DNA of 64,000 bases from Actinoalloteichus fjordicus (GCF_001941625.1 NZ_CP016076.1:3844001-3908000), one strand, 5' to 3'; positions 17,548 to 26,736 are shown, numbered from the stretch's first letter. A program made the numbers and translations. Notes: a model not told the origin generated them from the sequence alone.

Positions 17548-17803
17548 TTCGCATCTCCTGGGCTCGAACGGCGTCGTCGGGAACGACGCTACGAACCGGC
17601 GACACCGGTGTCAGCCTCCCGTGCACCCGATTCGCCTTCTCGGAGCAGTAACTGCTTGTCAAGCATCGATGCTCCGACAACTGTCACGGCCCCGCGCCGT
17701 GCGGCCGACGACTCGAGACGGGCCATCAGGTCATCGACGATGGAGCCCGCAGCCGGTGTTCCTTCTCCTCGGCACCGACGCCCCACCGCGCCCCGACCGA
17801 TCA

Positions 17804-18592
17804 TCAGAGGCCGTGCCTGCGCCGGTATCTCCGCAGTCCCGGCTGTGCCAGGCGTTCGAGCAGGGGGCGGAGGCGCGGCAGCAGACCCGGCGTCAGGCCG
17901 ACGGTCTTGAGCAGCCATCCGTCGTATCGGGGCAGGTAGGTCTCGAGCCGGGGGCGGTCGAGATTGGCCACGACGGCCGCGGCGACGGTGTCCGCGCTCA
18001 TCGGGTCGCCGAGGAAGTTGAGTGCGGACCCGCCGTCGGTGACCTCGTGCCGCAGCATCGCGGTGTCCACCGAGGCGGGATGCACCATGCCGACGCGCAC
18101 CCCGGTCTCGCGTTCGAGCATCGCCAGAGCGAGCATGAAGGCTCGTAGTCCCGCCTTCGAGGCGCTGTAGCCCGCGCTCTCCGCCAGCGGTAGCAGCGCG
18201 CCCATCGACACGACGGACACGATGTGGCCTCGGGCGGCCCGCAATGCGGGGTACAGCGCGCGGCTGAGCTGCATGGGTGCCTGGAGGTTGACCGACTGTT
18301 CGCGACGGCTCTCCGCGACGGTGACCTCCTCGAACGGCCTGGTCACCACGATGCCCGCGTTGTTGACGAGCAGATCGCACCGCGCGCCCCGTGCCGCGAT
18401 CTCGGCCACGACGGCCGGATGGAAGTCGGGGGCCGTGAGGTCGATCGCGAGCCGGGTCACCGGCTCCGGGAGTCGGTCCAGCCCCTCGGTGTCCAGGTCC
18501 ACGGCGATGACATGGAAGCCGCGTAGGTTCAGTCTCCTGCAGACGGCGGTGCCGATGGCGCCTGCCGCTCCGGTGACGACCGCCGTCTTCAT
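17804..18592 (-). CDS. SDR-family oxidoreductase
   Basis: 262 residues of a classical short-chain dehydrogenase: cofactor motif TGAAGAIG near residue 8, NNAG at about 88, catalytic SAGYSASKAGLRAF (Tyr-x-x-x-Lys), and MVHPASVDT after it. An acidic residue after the second strand (AVDLD) suggests NAD preference. Its ATG overlaps the stop of the monooxygenase gene (ATGA), so the two form an operon. A ketone/alcohol or lactone pathway with the monooxygenase is plausible. Confidence 0.92.
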   Translation of the reverse strand: MKTAVVTGAAGAIGTAVCRRLNLRGFHVIAVDLDTEGLDRLPEPVTRLAIDLTAPDFHPAVVAEIAARGARCDLLVNNAGIVVTRPFEEVTVAESRREQSVNLQAPMQLSRALYPALRAARGHIVSVVSMGALLPLAESAGYSASKAGLRAFMLALAMLERETGVRVGMVHPASVDTAMLRHEVTDGGSALNFLGDPMSADTVAAAVVANLDRPRLETYLPRYDGWLLKTVGLTPGLLPRLRPLLERLAQPGLRRYRRRHGL

Positions 18593-19935
18593 CCTCGCAC
18601 CCCCTGCGGCGCCGCAGGCCGGTCGAACATGCCCGAGGTCAGGTCAGTCCAGCCGACGCGGTCGCGCACCTCGGCCAGATGTCGACGGTAGGCGTGCGCG
18701 TCCACATAGGAGCGATGTCGTGGCGAGTTCACGAACCGGATGCCGCCGCTGAGGTCCGGGCGGTCGGCGGCGATCATCCGGTCGAACCGCTCGGCGCGGT
18801 CGGGCGCGTGGGCCTGGTCGTGCAGATACTGGGCGATGATGTTGCTGATGTGGTCGAAGACGGTGTACGCGCTGGAGTTGATCTCGATGTAGCCGAGCCC
18901 GAACAGGTTGTGGTGTCGCCGGTTGAACGCCGTCAGGTAGAGGTCCGGCCTGCCGTCCCGCCAGTCGAAGTACTTCTCCGCGTAGGGGATGTTCCAGTCG
19001 TAGCCGGTGGCGTACAGCACGAGGTCGATCTCCTCGGTGCTGCCGTCGGCGAACCGGACCCGAGAGCCTGCCAGCCGGGCGACGTCGGGACGGATCGCGA
19101 CGTCGCCGTGTTGCAGGTGGTGGATGAGCTGACTGTTGAGCAGCGGATGCGTCTCGAACAACTGGTGATCCGGTTTCGGCAGCCCGTACCTGGTGAGATC
19201 GCCCTGGATCAGACGCAGCAGCGCCCGGAACAGCCGCTGCTCGATTCGCGGCGGCAGCCTCGGACCGCGTTCGCTGAACTCGTCGCTCGGAATGCCGAAG
19301 ACATGCTTCGGGATCACGTGGTAGCCCCGCCGGACGCTGACGAAAGCGGCGGCGGCATGGGCCGCGGCATCGCAGGCGATGTCGGCGCCGGAATTGCCAA
19401 GACCGACCACCAGGACGCGCCTGCCCCGGAACTCCAGCGGGTCACGATAGGTCGAGGAATGCCGGATCTCCCCGGCGAACTCGCCGGCAGGCGCAGGCAT
19501 GCGCGGCGCCCATGTGGTTCCCGTCGCGCACACTACCGCGCGATAGTCCTGGCGGGAGCCGTCGTCGAGGGTCACCCGCCAGGCGTCGTCGACGCGCTCG
19601 ACCGCGTCGACGACCGTGCGGAACCGGATCGACTCGAGTAGACCGTGGGTGGTCGCGAAATCCCGCGTGTACCGGAGGATCAGCCGGTTGCTCGGGTAGT
19701 CGGGGAACGAGTCGGGCATCGGGAAGTCGAAGAAGCCGGAGGTCTTCCGTGAGGAGATGAAATGCGCGGACTCGTACATCGGTGTTCCGGGATTGTCCAG
19801 ATCCCAGATGCCGCCGACGTCGGAATGCCGTTCGTACTGGTCGTAGGGAATACCGAGCCGCCGAAAGGCCCTGGCCGCCGACAAGCCGGCTGGCCCGGCA
19901 CCGATGATGCACACCCGCCCGCGATCCGCCGTCAT
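18589..19935 (-). CDS. flavin-containing monooxygenase (FMO/Baeyer-Villiger type)
   Basis: 448 residues. The FAD-binding motif GAGPAG is at residues 12-17, the FMO fingerprint FAGEIRHSSTY at 153-163 (FxGxxxHxxxY/F), and the NADPH-binding VVGLGNSGAD at 176-185. ATG 19935 is chosen because GGGAGGAACC lies directly upstream; the frame extends to 20016 but into the promoter gap. Such enzymes oxygenate ketones, amines or sulfides. Operon with the SDR gene and divergent AraC regulator suggest an inducible oxidation pathway for an alcohol or ketone, which is inference. Confidence 0.92.
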   Translation of the reverse strand: MTADRGRVCIIGAGPAGLSAARAFRRLGIPYDQYERHSDVGGIWDLDNPGTPMYESAHFISSRKTSGFFDFPMPDSFPDYPSNRLILRYTRDFATTHGLLESIRFRTVVDAVERVDDAWRVTLDDGSRQDYRAVVCATGTTWAPRMPAPAGEFAGEIRHSSTYRDPLEFRGRRVLVVGLGNSGADIACDAAAHAAAAFVSVRRGYHVIPKHVFGIPSDEFSERGPRLPPRIEQRLFRALLRLIQGDLTRYGLPKPDHQLFETHPLLNSQLIHHLQHGDVAIRPDVARLAGSRVRFADGSTEEIDLVLYATGYDWNIPYAEKYFDWRDGRPDLYLTAFNRRHHNLFGLGYIEINSSAYTVFDHISNIIAQYLHDQAHAPDRAERFDRMIAADRPDLSGGIRFVNSPRHRSYVDAHAYRRHLAEVRDRVGWTDLTSGMFDRPAAPQGVRG

Positions 19936-20045
19936 GGTTCCTCCCGCCGTGGACGTGACATCAGCCCAGTGAAACGGTCTCGACCACGATTCCGACAGGG
20001 CGGATTCGGCTAACATGGGGGGCAGACCGGACCAGGAGGTGCCGG

Positions 20046-21110
20046 GTGGCCGAACGAAGAGTTCCGAGCCTGACCCAGGCCGTCATCCCGCCGTCCGTGT
20101 TGTCCGGCACCGTCGAGGTCGGCAGGCGCGAGGGCCGCCCGATCGTCCCCTGGTTCGCAGGCACCGGACTGGATCCGACCGACCTCGTCACCTCGGGCTC
20201 GGTCCGGGTGTCCTACCGCCAGGCCGCCGTCGTGCTGCGCCGCGCGGTACACGCGATGCCAGGCAGGCCGCTCGGCATGCGGGTCGGCTGCCGGGACACG
20301 CTGCTGTCGTTCGGCATGCTCGGCATCGCGATGCGATCGTGCGCCACCGCGGCGGACGCCCTGACCCTCGCCCGCGAACTGCATCAGGCCGCGGGCAGCC
20401 TGATGGACCTGGACGTCGAGACCTTCGGCGACGAGATGGCGCTGCGGCTGCACGAACTACGCCCCGACCCCGAACTGGTCGCCTTCCTCTGTGAGGAGGC
20501 GCTGTGCAGCACCCTGGTCGTCATCCGTGCGATGCTCGGCGCGGCCTGGTCTCCCACCCGAGTCGAACTCGCCTATCCGGCCCCGCAGTACGTCCAGGAG
20601 TATCACCGCCTCTTCCGATGCCCGCTGCGATTCGACGCCGAGGCCAACCGCCTGGTCTTCCCCACCGAGGTGTTGGCACGCCCGCTCCCCACCCACCACG
20701 AACCGACCCGCGCGGTCGCCGTGGAGACCTGCCGCCGCCTGCTCGACCTCGACGACAGCCGCCCGGACGTCGTCGCCTCGGTCGAGAGCCTGCTCAGGCG
20801 GAATCTCCGGTCTCGCCTCACCATGACCGAGACCGCACGGCACCTGCGGATCACCGAGCGAACCCTGCGTCGCCGACTCACCGCCGCAGGCGAGCATTTC
20901 AGCACCATCCGCGACCGCGTGCGCAGACACCGTGCGATCACCCTGCTCCGCGATTCCACGCTCACGATCGAAGCCGTCGCGCACGAGATCGGTTTCAGCG
21001 ACGCCCGCGAGTTCCGCCGCGCCTACCTCCGCTGGACCGGAGAAACACCCAGCACGACCCGCCGTCGGCAGGGCCAAGCCCACCAGGCTGAGGCTGCCGA
21101 GCTCGACTAA
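20046..21110 (+). CDS. AraC-family regulator (OruR/ArgR-like sensor domain)
   Basis: 354 residues. An N-terminal arabinose_bd_2-type domain (about 20-215, with GCRDTLLSFGMLGIAMRSC) is followed by a C-terminal AraC double HTH (TMTETARHLRITERTLRRRL; IEAVAHEIGFSDAREFRRAY). The start is GTG 20046 with AGGAGGT upstream. Divergence from the monooxygenase-SDR operon suggests it activates that operon in response to the substrate; this arrangement is common for alkane, ketone and terpenoid oxidation genes. Confidence 0.92.
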   Translation: MAERRVPSLTQAVIPPSVLSGTVEVGRREGRPIVPWFAGTGLDPTDLVTSGSVRVSYRQAAVVLRRAVHAMPGRPLGMRVGCRDTLLSFGMLGIAMRSCATAADALTLARELHQAAGSLMDLDVETFGDEMALRLHELRPDPELVAFLCEEALCSTLVVIRAMLGAAWSPTRVELAYPAPQYVQEYHRLFRCPLRFDAEANRLVFPTEVLARPLPTHHEPTRAVAVETCRRLLDLDDSRPDVVASVESLLRRNLRSRLTMTETARHLRITERTLRRRLTAAGEHFSTIRDRVRRHRAITLLRDSTLTIEAVAHEIGFSDAREFRRAYLRWTGETPSTTRRRQGQAHQAEAAELD

Positions 21111-21554
21111 CCGCGCCCCAGCGGGTCCGCGACGATGTCGAATGCGCGACCTCGGTCACGAATTCCGTTGCCGCAGCAGTCCTCGCGGAAAGACACGAAA
21201 GCAGTTCACCAGGGCCGGGATTGACCACGGCCCCTCGGGCGGGCCTACTTCTGAGGCGGCGACCTCGAGTCCCTGCGCCGTCAGATGGGAAGGTCGGCCG
21301 CCGCGACCGGCAGACCGAAGATCCCTTGCGAGGCTCCTGATCGACTGCCCTCGCGGACGAAATCCTGAAACCGTATGACGTCGACCCGGTCGCGCGGCGT
21401 GTGCAGCGCGTGGCCGGTGCTTACCCGCTCCCGCCGGACGCGATGGGGCGCCGTCCGGGCCTGCAGTGCACGTCGTCTTCGGCGACGCCGGGCGGACGGG
21501 GATCAGCCCATCCGGGAGCGAGAAGCCTGCCAGGGGAACCCGATCAGCCGTCGC
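21111..21554. other. intergenic gap, no gene seen
   Basis: About 440 bases between convergent genes. Open frames here are short, arginine-rich and without codon bias, and I recognise no remnant. Confidence 0.4.
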
Positions 21555-21905
21555 TCAGTCGCGGCCCAGGGACCGGCGAATCTCGTCGAGTTTCGCCCGA
21601 CCCGCCTCCTCGCGTTTCGCCCACTGCTCGTCGAGGGACTTCACATCGGGCCCCGAGCCGCCGATTCCGGCCAGTTCGATCGACCCCACGGCCGTGTTGG
21701 ACCGGTTCTCGATCTTGTCCCGCACGTAGTCGAAGCTGGGAACGCCACCCTCCGAGTAGTCCGCCGGCGGCACCGCGACGGGCGGCACCGACGCGGCAGA
21801 CGCAGGCGATGTGGTGGGGACCGACGCGGACGGGGAGCCGACCGCGGGTTCGCCGACGATCTCGGCGTCCACCACGTTGGGGTCGTCGCTCTGGGGCCCG
21901 CTCAT
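21555..21905 (-). CDS. conserved actinobacterial hypothetical protein
   Basis: 116 residues. A disordered Ser/Pro/Val/Ala-rich N-terminal half is followed by an ordered C-terminal segment (GGVPSFDYVRDKIENRSNTA, DVKSLDEQWAKREEAGRAKL, ending EIRRSLGRD) that looks coiled and charged. ATG 21905 is used because GGAGGAGG lies just upstream; a TTG one codon earlier is less likely. It is divergent from the type VII-like cassette that begins at 22430 and may belong with it. Function unknown. Confidence 0.75.
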   Translation of the reverse strand: MSGPQSDDPNVVDAEIVGEPAVGSPSASVPTTSPASAASVPPVAVPPADYSEGGVPSFDYVRDKIENRSNTAVGSIELAGIGGSGPDVKSLDEQWAKREEAGRAKLDEIRRSLGRD

Positions 21906-22429
21906 CAACTGCCTCCTCCGTCGAATGTCGCTCCCCCGACCCTACTTGGCCGCGAGACCGGCAGCGCTCGATCGCTGTCGTGAGCCCGGGCGCAGCGCGC
22001 CCAGAGCCGCGACGGGCGATCGGTGCGGAGCGGGCGGCCCGGCAGGCAGCACGTGACGACGCCCGTAGCGATCTCCGATCTACCCATCGTGATCAACAGG
22101 GCGGCCGGGGCAGGCACGGTGGCCGCGTAGTACGTCGGCCCGATCGCGCGGTGTGGTGATCGGCACCGAAGCCGACGACCCGCGGAGCAGGGCCGGCCTG
22201 CGGATCGCACGTAACCGAGGTTGCGGTCACGGGCACCGGCCGGGTCTCCTCGCCCCTGCACCCGCCTCCCGACGGCGGGCACCGCTCCCGGTCTGTCGGG
22301 TTTGCCCGGTAGCAAGCCGCTCACCAGCGCAGCCGCCGGACCTATTGACTCGTTCCGCCCCCACGCAGGCATGGCGATCACTACGCTCCGCACCTGATGC
22401 GTCACTCCGCTACGTGAATCGGAGGGGAC
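21906..22429. other. divergent promoter gap of the toxin cassette
   Basis: About 520 bases with no convincing gene. A TTGACT hexamer at 22345-22350 could be a -35 element for the rightward operon, but I see no good -10 partner. The start at 22430 has a strong GGAGGGG. Confidence 0.35.
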
Positions 22430-22882
22430 ATGGACGAGAGCATCCTCGATCCCGGCGGCGCCCGTGCGCGGCTGGCCGCCTGGAAGGGCCGGATCGACAA
22501 GCTGGCCGCCGACACTCAGGCGATGAGCGACCGGTTTCAGGCGGTGCGGATCACCGCGAACGACTCGACCGGCTTGACCGAGGTCACCATCGATTCGACC
22601 GGTGCGCTGGTGGACCTCAAGTTGACCGACCGGATTCAGCGGGTGGCGCCTGCCGTCGTCGCTCAGACGATCATGGCCACGCTCGGCGAGGCACGGACCA
22701 GGCTTGCCGAGCGGTCGCAGGAGATCATCGCGGAGACGGTGGGCACCGAGTCAGCCACGGCGAGGGCCGTCTCGGACAGCGTCGGCAGGCACCTGCGCGG
22801 CGATCCCCCACCGAAACGCCCCTCGGCACCGGACGAGGACGACGGTGACTACGACACGCGGTCCTATCTCGGGGGGCGGTGA
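22430..22882 (+). CDS. YbaB/EbfC-like protein of a type VII-like cassette
   Basis: 150 residues. The central part (VRITANDSTGLTEVTIDSTG then ALVDLKLTDRI) matches the YbaB/EbfC fold, preceded by a helix and followed by a long helix and an acidic Pro/Asp-rich tail. In actinobacteria such proteins regularly open WXG/EspC operons as small cytoplasmic helpers, rather than as nucleoid proteins beside recR. It overlaps the next gene by four bases (GTGA). First gene of the toxin operon. Confidence 0.85.
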   Translation: MDESILDPGGARARLAAWKGRIDKLAADTQAMSDRFQAVRITANDSTGLTEVTIDSTGALVDLKLTDRIQRVAPAVVAQTIMATLGEARTRLAERSQEIIAETVGTESATARAVSDSVGRHLRGDPPPKRPSAPDEDDGDYDTRSYLGGR

Positions 22883-23205
22883 GCGTGAGCGAGGGATACG
22901 AGGTCGACGTCGAGCAGTTACGCACCCATGCGGGCAATGTGGACTCCGTCGGTGCCCGGTTCGAGGCGGTGATCTCCGCCAGTTCGCATATCGCGCAGAA
23001 CGACGAGGCGTACGGGCTGCTGTGCGGATGGATCGCCGCCGTGTTGGAGGGCAGGCACACCAGACAGGACGAACTGATCGCCTATGTGGCGGAGAACCTC
23101 GCGCTCGCCGCCGAGGCCCTGCGCACCACCGCGTCCGACTACGAGGCCATGGAGGACACGGCCTCGGGGCTGATCGGCTCGGCGGGCGGTGAACTGACGC
23201 CATGA
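22879..23205 (+). CDS. EspC-like type VII secretion-associated protein
   Basis: 108 residues, all-helical, of the ESX-1-associated EspC type: YEVDVEQLRTHAGNVDSVGA at the start and LALAAEALRTTASDYEAMED in the second helix. Such helical-hairpin proteins partner with WXG-type carriers for export. GTG start overlaps the YbaB-like stop, and its own stop overlaps the next start by four bases. Confidence 0.85.
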   Translation: MSVSEGYEVDVEQLRTHAGNVDSVGARFEAVISASSHIAQNDEAYGLLCGWIAAVLEGRHTRQDELIAYVAENLALAAEALRTTASDYEAMEDTASGLIGSAGGELTP

Positions 23206-23903
23206 CCGACGACTCGCTGATCGCCCCGGTCGAGTCCTCCCGCGAGGCGTGGACGGGATCTGGTCTCGCGGAGAGTATCGAAGGGCTGGTCGATGCGATC
23301 AAGAGCGAGGGCTGGGTCGACGACGCACTGGCGGGCACCACACTGGCCGTCGAGGCCGCGGCGACCGCGATGGACCCGATCAGCGCATTGCTGGCCAACG
23401 GGCTCGGCTGGGCGATCGAGCACTTCGAGCCGCTGCGGGAGATGCTCGACGAGCTGACGGGGATACCGGACGTGGTCGCGTCCCATGCCGCTACCTGGGA
23501 CAACATGGCGTCCGAGCTGAGCGGGATGTCCACCGAACTCGGCGCTCGGCTCGACGCGGACCTCCCGGGTTGGAACGGCGACGCGGCGGACGCCTACCGG
23601 AGCATGATGTCCAACAACGTCACGGCCATCGGGGGCCTGTCCGCGATCTCGGCGGCGATGGCTGCGGCCACCGAGGGCGCGGGCGGTCTGGTGCAGTCGA
23701 CCCGCGAGCTCGTCCGCGATCTGATCGCGGACCTGGTGGCCAGGGTGATCGTCTGGGCGGTCGAGGCGATCTTCGTGGTCACCATTCCGGTGATCGCGAG
23801 CCAGATCGCGGCCGCAGTAGTCAAATGGACCGGCCGCATCCTCACCTACACCCTGGGCCTGATCGACAGCCTCACCAACCTCACCAAGCTCCTCGACGGG
23901 TAG
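23202..23903 (+). CDS. WXG100-like secretion carrier protein
   Basis: 233 residues. A helical region (about 90-170) has a WNG turn at residues 124-126 with an A-x-x-Y pattern after it (DLPGWNGDAADAYRSMM), which is the WXG100 hairpin. A hydrophobic C-terminal part follows (VIVWAVEAIFVVTIPVIAS). There is no toxin domain: the protein stops at TAG 23901, 6 bases before the toxin gene, and the toxin start is in the same reading frame. It is probably the N-terminal targeting half of what is elsewhere a single LXG/WXG toxin. Confidence 0.85.
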   Translation: MTDDSLIAPVESSREAWTGSGLAESIEGLVDAIKSEGWVDDALAGTTLAVEAAATAMDPISALLANGLGWAIEHFEPLREMLDELTGIPDVVASHAATWDNMASELSGMSTELGARLDADLPGWNGDAADAYRSMMSNNVTAIGGLSAISAAMAAATEGAGGLVQSTRELVRDLIADLVARVIVWAVEAIFVVTIPVIASQIAAAVVKWTGRILTYTLGLIDSLTNLTKLLDG

Positions 23904-23909
23904 GCGGCC

Positions 23910-24668
23910 ATGTTGAGACTGCTCGTGTTACTCCTGCTGACCGTCCGGTTCCTCTTGCACCAGAGGAGATCAGACGGCGGTGACGGCGACGGAACCTCGG
24001 ACGGCGACGGAACCCGGGACCAGCACCACGGCTCGATCGATGCGGGCGCCGGGGTGAGCAGTGCGCAGGACACCACCATGGACCTCGCACAGCGAGGCCG
24101 CCGGACGGAGACCGGCCACCAGCCCACCTCCCCGGGTCAGGACGAGACCGGCACCCAGTGGGACAACACCGAAGAGGGGACAAGCCCGCCCCGCCCCGAG
24201 GACCTCTCCCTCAGCGACGAGCGCCGCAACCACATCATGGACGGCCATGGCGAGGACGACGGCGGTGGTCACTTTCCGGGTACCGGCAAGCCGGACAAGA
24301 CCGAGTTCCCCGAGAGGTGGGCGCCCGAGGATGAGAACCGCCCCGGCGACCTGATCACCCAGCAGATCCTCGACATAGCCAGGAACCCGGACGAACCGCC
24401 GTTCTTGCAGGACAACGGGAACTGGAACGTTCAAGGCACCCGCGACGGCGTCACGGTCGAGATCATCGTCGATTCCGACGGCAACATCGTGACCGCGTTC
24501 CCCGAGGCAGGCGGGCACGGCGTGTTCAAGAACGACGAGAACGGCGATCCTGGGGTGTACACCGAGGACGGCACGTTGATTCAGCCGGACGAGAACGGCC
24601 GATGGTTCGGAGAAGATGAACGGGGCGACCCGATCGAATACGACGAGCACGGCAACCCGATCGATTAG
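23910..24668 (+). CDS. EndoU-family RNase toxin
   Basis: 252 residues. A short hydrophobic N-terminus (LRLLVLLLLTVRFLL) and a disordered charged linker lead to an EndoU domain (about 100-200). The catalytic candidates are His108 (RRNHIMDG), His121 (GGGHFPG) and Lys130 (KPDKTEFP), with the family end GVTVEIIVDSDGNIVTAFP. Known bacterial EndoU toxins cleave tRNA or other RNA. A 50-residue tail with Asp/Glu-x-x-G repeats (DENGRWFGEDERGDPIEYDE) follows and is unusual for the domain. It sits after the WXG carrier and before the presumed immunity gene. Confidence 0.85.
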   Translation: MLRLLVLLLLTVRFLLHQRRSDGGDGDGTSDGDGTRDQHHGSIDAGAGVSSAQDTTMDLAQRGRRTETGHQPTSPGQDETGTQWDNTEEGTSPPRPEDLSLSDERRNHIMDGHGEDDGGGHFPGTGKPDKTEFPERWAPEDENRPGDLITQQILDIARNPDEPPFLQDNGNWNVQGTRDGVTVEIIVDSDGNIVTAFPEAGGHGVFKNDENGDPGVYTEDGTLIQPDENGRWFGEDERGDPIEYDEHGNPID

Positions 24669-24694
24669 GGCAGACAGAGCAAGGAGACACACTG

Positions 24695-25000
24695 TTGGAC
24701 GTCGTCAAGCTGGGCAAGGCGCTGCGCAACCTGTTGGAGCGGCTCGACAGCCGTCTTGCGGAGCGGATCTCGCCGCGACAGCTCAGGTCCTACTGGTCCT
24801 ATCTCGACGCCGGGGAGCGCACCGAACTGCTCGACGCACTGTGCGCGACGCTGGTGAAGCGACAGGTCCCGGTCACCGGGGAGGAGCGGGACATCCTCGC
24901 CGGGATCCTGGCCATGTACGACAACCCCGACGCGCGCCACACCTACGTCAAGGACCCGGAGGGGGTGCTCGCGAAGCTCAACGTCACGTCCGCGTCGTGA
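24695..25000 (+). CDS. putative EndoU immunity protein
   Basis: 101 residues, predicted helical (VVKLGKALRNLLERLDSRLA; RTELLDALCATLVKRQ; DILAGILAMYDNPD). The start is TTG 24695 with AAGGAG eight bases upstream, giving a 26-base gap after the toxin. Size, helical character and position directly behind the toxin fit a cognate immunity protein that would bind and block the RNase in the producing cell. I do not recognise a named immunity family, so the role is inferred from context. Confidence 0.7.
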   Translation: MDVVKLGKALRNLLERLDSRLAERISPRQLRSYWSYLDAGERTELLDALCATLVKRQVPVTGEERDILAGILAMYDNPDARHTYVKDPEGVLAKLNVTSAS

Positions 25001-25027
25001 CCACGGCGCCTAGCCCGCCGCAGCCGG

Positions 25028-25071
25028 TCCGCCGCGCCTGCTCACCGTCTCCGCTGGGCAGGCGCGGCGGA
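25028..25071. terminator. bidirectional hairpin terminator
   Basis: TCCGCCGCGCCTGC and GCAGGCGCGGCGGA form a perfect 14-base-pair stem with a 16-base loop. It lies between the convergent immunity gene and DHA2 exporter, so it can end both transcripts. Confidence 0.7.
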
Positions 25072-25137
25072 ATCAGCGGCCGCCTCGGTTGATCGTCGGG
25101 TCTGCGGCGGGTGGAGTGCCTGCCTGCCTGCGAGGTG

Positions 25138-26736
25138 TCACGAGACGACGGTCTCGGGGGTCCCGGTGTCCGATCCGGCGGCGGGTGCCGAACGCCGGGG
25201 CCTGCGGGCGAGGATGTACAGGAAGAGGACTGCCATGAGGGCGACTCCCGCCCACATCGCGGTCTGCCACCCGCTGACGAAGGAGTCCTGGGCGGCTCGG
25301 ACCAGTGTCTGCGCGTGGACGCCTGCGCCGTCGGCGGCTTCGAGGGCGTTGGCGATGCCTTCGCGTGCGGTGTCGGCGAGGTCCGGGGGAACGCCGTCGA
25401 GTGTGGGCGTGATGGCACTGCGGTAGGAGGCCGACAGCAGCGCTCCGAGTAGCGCGACGCCGATCGCGGTGCCGAACTCCCTGGTGACGTCGTTGAGCGC
25501 GGAGGCGACGCCTTGGCGTTCCCGAGGCAGCGCACTGGTGATGGCCTCGGTGGCGGGCGGCATCGACAGGCCCATGCCCGTTCCCATGACGATCATGCCG
25601 GGCAGGACGGTGAGGTATCCGCCGTCGACGGAGACGAGCGTGGCCAGGAGGGCCAGGCCCGCGCCTGCCAGGAAGACTCCCGTCGTCATCGTCGCGCGGG
25701 CTCCGACCCGCTCGGCCAGGCGGGGGGCGAGGCCGGAGGCGACCATCATCAACCCGGCCATGGGCAGGATCGCCGCGGTGGACAGCAGGCCCGACCAGCC
25801 GAAGACGGTCTGAAAGAACGGGTAGAGGACGACGGAGACGCCCGCCTGGACCCCGAAGACCGCCAGGAGTGCCACGGAGCCGGTTGCCAGGCCGCGCTCA
25901 CGGAAGAGGCGGACGTCCAGCAGCGGAGCGCGGTGGCGCAGCTCCCAGGCCACGAAGCCGACGGTGCCGACGACACCGATGAGCAGGCTGATGACCGTGC
26001 CGGGTGCGGTCCAGCCCTTCTCTGGGCCTTCGTGGAGGAAGTAGATGAGCCCGACCACGGCGAGGAGCGACGCCAGCGAGCCGACCGTGTCGAAGGAATG
26101 CTGCGACGCCTCGCGCGAGTCGGGGACCGAGCGCCGCACCATGATGACCGCGACGAGGACGAGTGCGATGGGAAGAACGAACAGGAAGCGCCAGTTCGCC
26201 ACATCGACGAGGATGGCCGACAGGAACATGCCCAGCAGACCGCCGCCGCCTGCGACGGCGGTCCATACACCGATCGCCCGGCCGCGCTCCTTCTCCGGGA
26301 AGGTCGAGGTGATGACGGCGAGCGTGACGGGCATGATCATCGCGGCCCCGATCCCGCTGAGGGAGCGTGCCACGAGCATGACCTCGGCCGACGGGGCAAG
26401 ACCCGCGACCGCGTTCGCGACGCCGAAGGCGGCCAGTCCCGCGAGGAGCACGGGCCTGCGACCCCAGCGGTCGCCGACCGCGCCGAGCGGCAGCAGGAGC
26501 GCGGCCAGCGTGAGGATGTAGATGTTGATGATCCACAGGACCGTGCTCTGGGAGGCGTCGAAGTCGACGGCGAGGTCCGGCTGGGCGACGTTCAGGCCGG
26601 TCACCGAGGAGATGACGGCCATCAGCGCGACCGAGACCGCGATGAGGATCGAGCGACGCTGTCGGGCGTCTGAGACCGTCACGCCGAGGGCGCCACTCGG
26701 ATCAGCAGGCCCCTTCACAGGCCGGTTCGGGTTCAT
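25138..26736 (-). CDS. DHA2-family (14-TM) drug exporter
   Basis: 532 residues with about 14 hydrophobic segments. Motif A is GDRWGRRPVLL between TM2 and TM3, motif C-like GGGGLLGMFLSAILV lies in TM5, and NVAQPDLAVDFDAS follows TM1, all typical of QacA/EmrB-type proton-coupled exporters. It lies 112 bases downstream of the CPYC flavoprotein on the same strand and is probably cotranscribed with it. The export substrate is unknown. Confidence 0.92.
   Translation of the reverse strand: MNPNRPVKGPADPSGALGVTVSDARQRRSILIAVSVALMAVISSVTGLNVAQPDLAVDFDASQSTVLWIINIYILTLAALLLPLGAVGDRWGRRPVLLAGLAAFGVANAVAGLAPSAEVMLVARSLSGIGAAMIMPVTLAVITSTFPEKERGRAIGVWTAVAGGGGLLGMFLSAILVDVANWRFLFVLPIALVLVAVIMVRRSVPDSREASQHSFDTVGSLASLLAVVGLIYFLHEGPEKGWTAPGTVISLLIGVVGTVGFVAWELRHRAPLLDVRLFRERGLATGSVALLAVFGVQAGVSVVLYPFFQTVFGWSGLLSTAAILPMAGLMMVASGLAPRLAERVGARATMTTGVFLAGAGLALLATLVSVDGGYLTVLPGMIVMGTGMGLSMPPATEAITSALPRERQGVASALNDVTREFGTAIGVALLGALLSASYRSAITPTLDGVPPDLADTAREGIANALEAADGAGVHAQTLVRAAQDSFVSGWQTAMWAGVALMAVLFLYILARRPRRSAPAAGSDTGTPETVVS

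Noticed and set aside
17589-17803. minus-strand frame with SIVDDLMARLESSAARRGAV as a gene fragment
   Set aside because: Looks slightly protein-like but the third-position GC is weak and I recognise no family, so I do not report it as a remnant.
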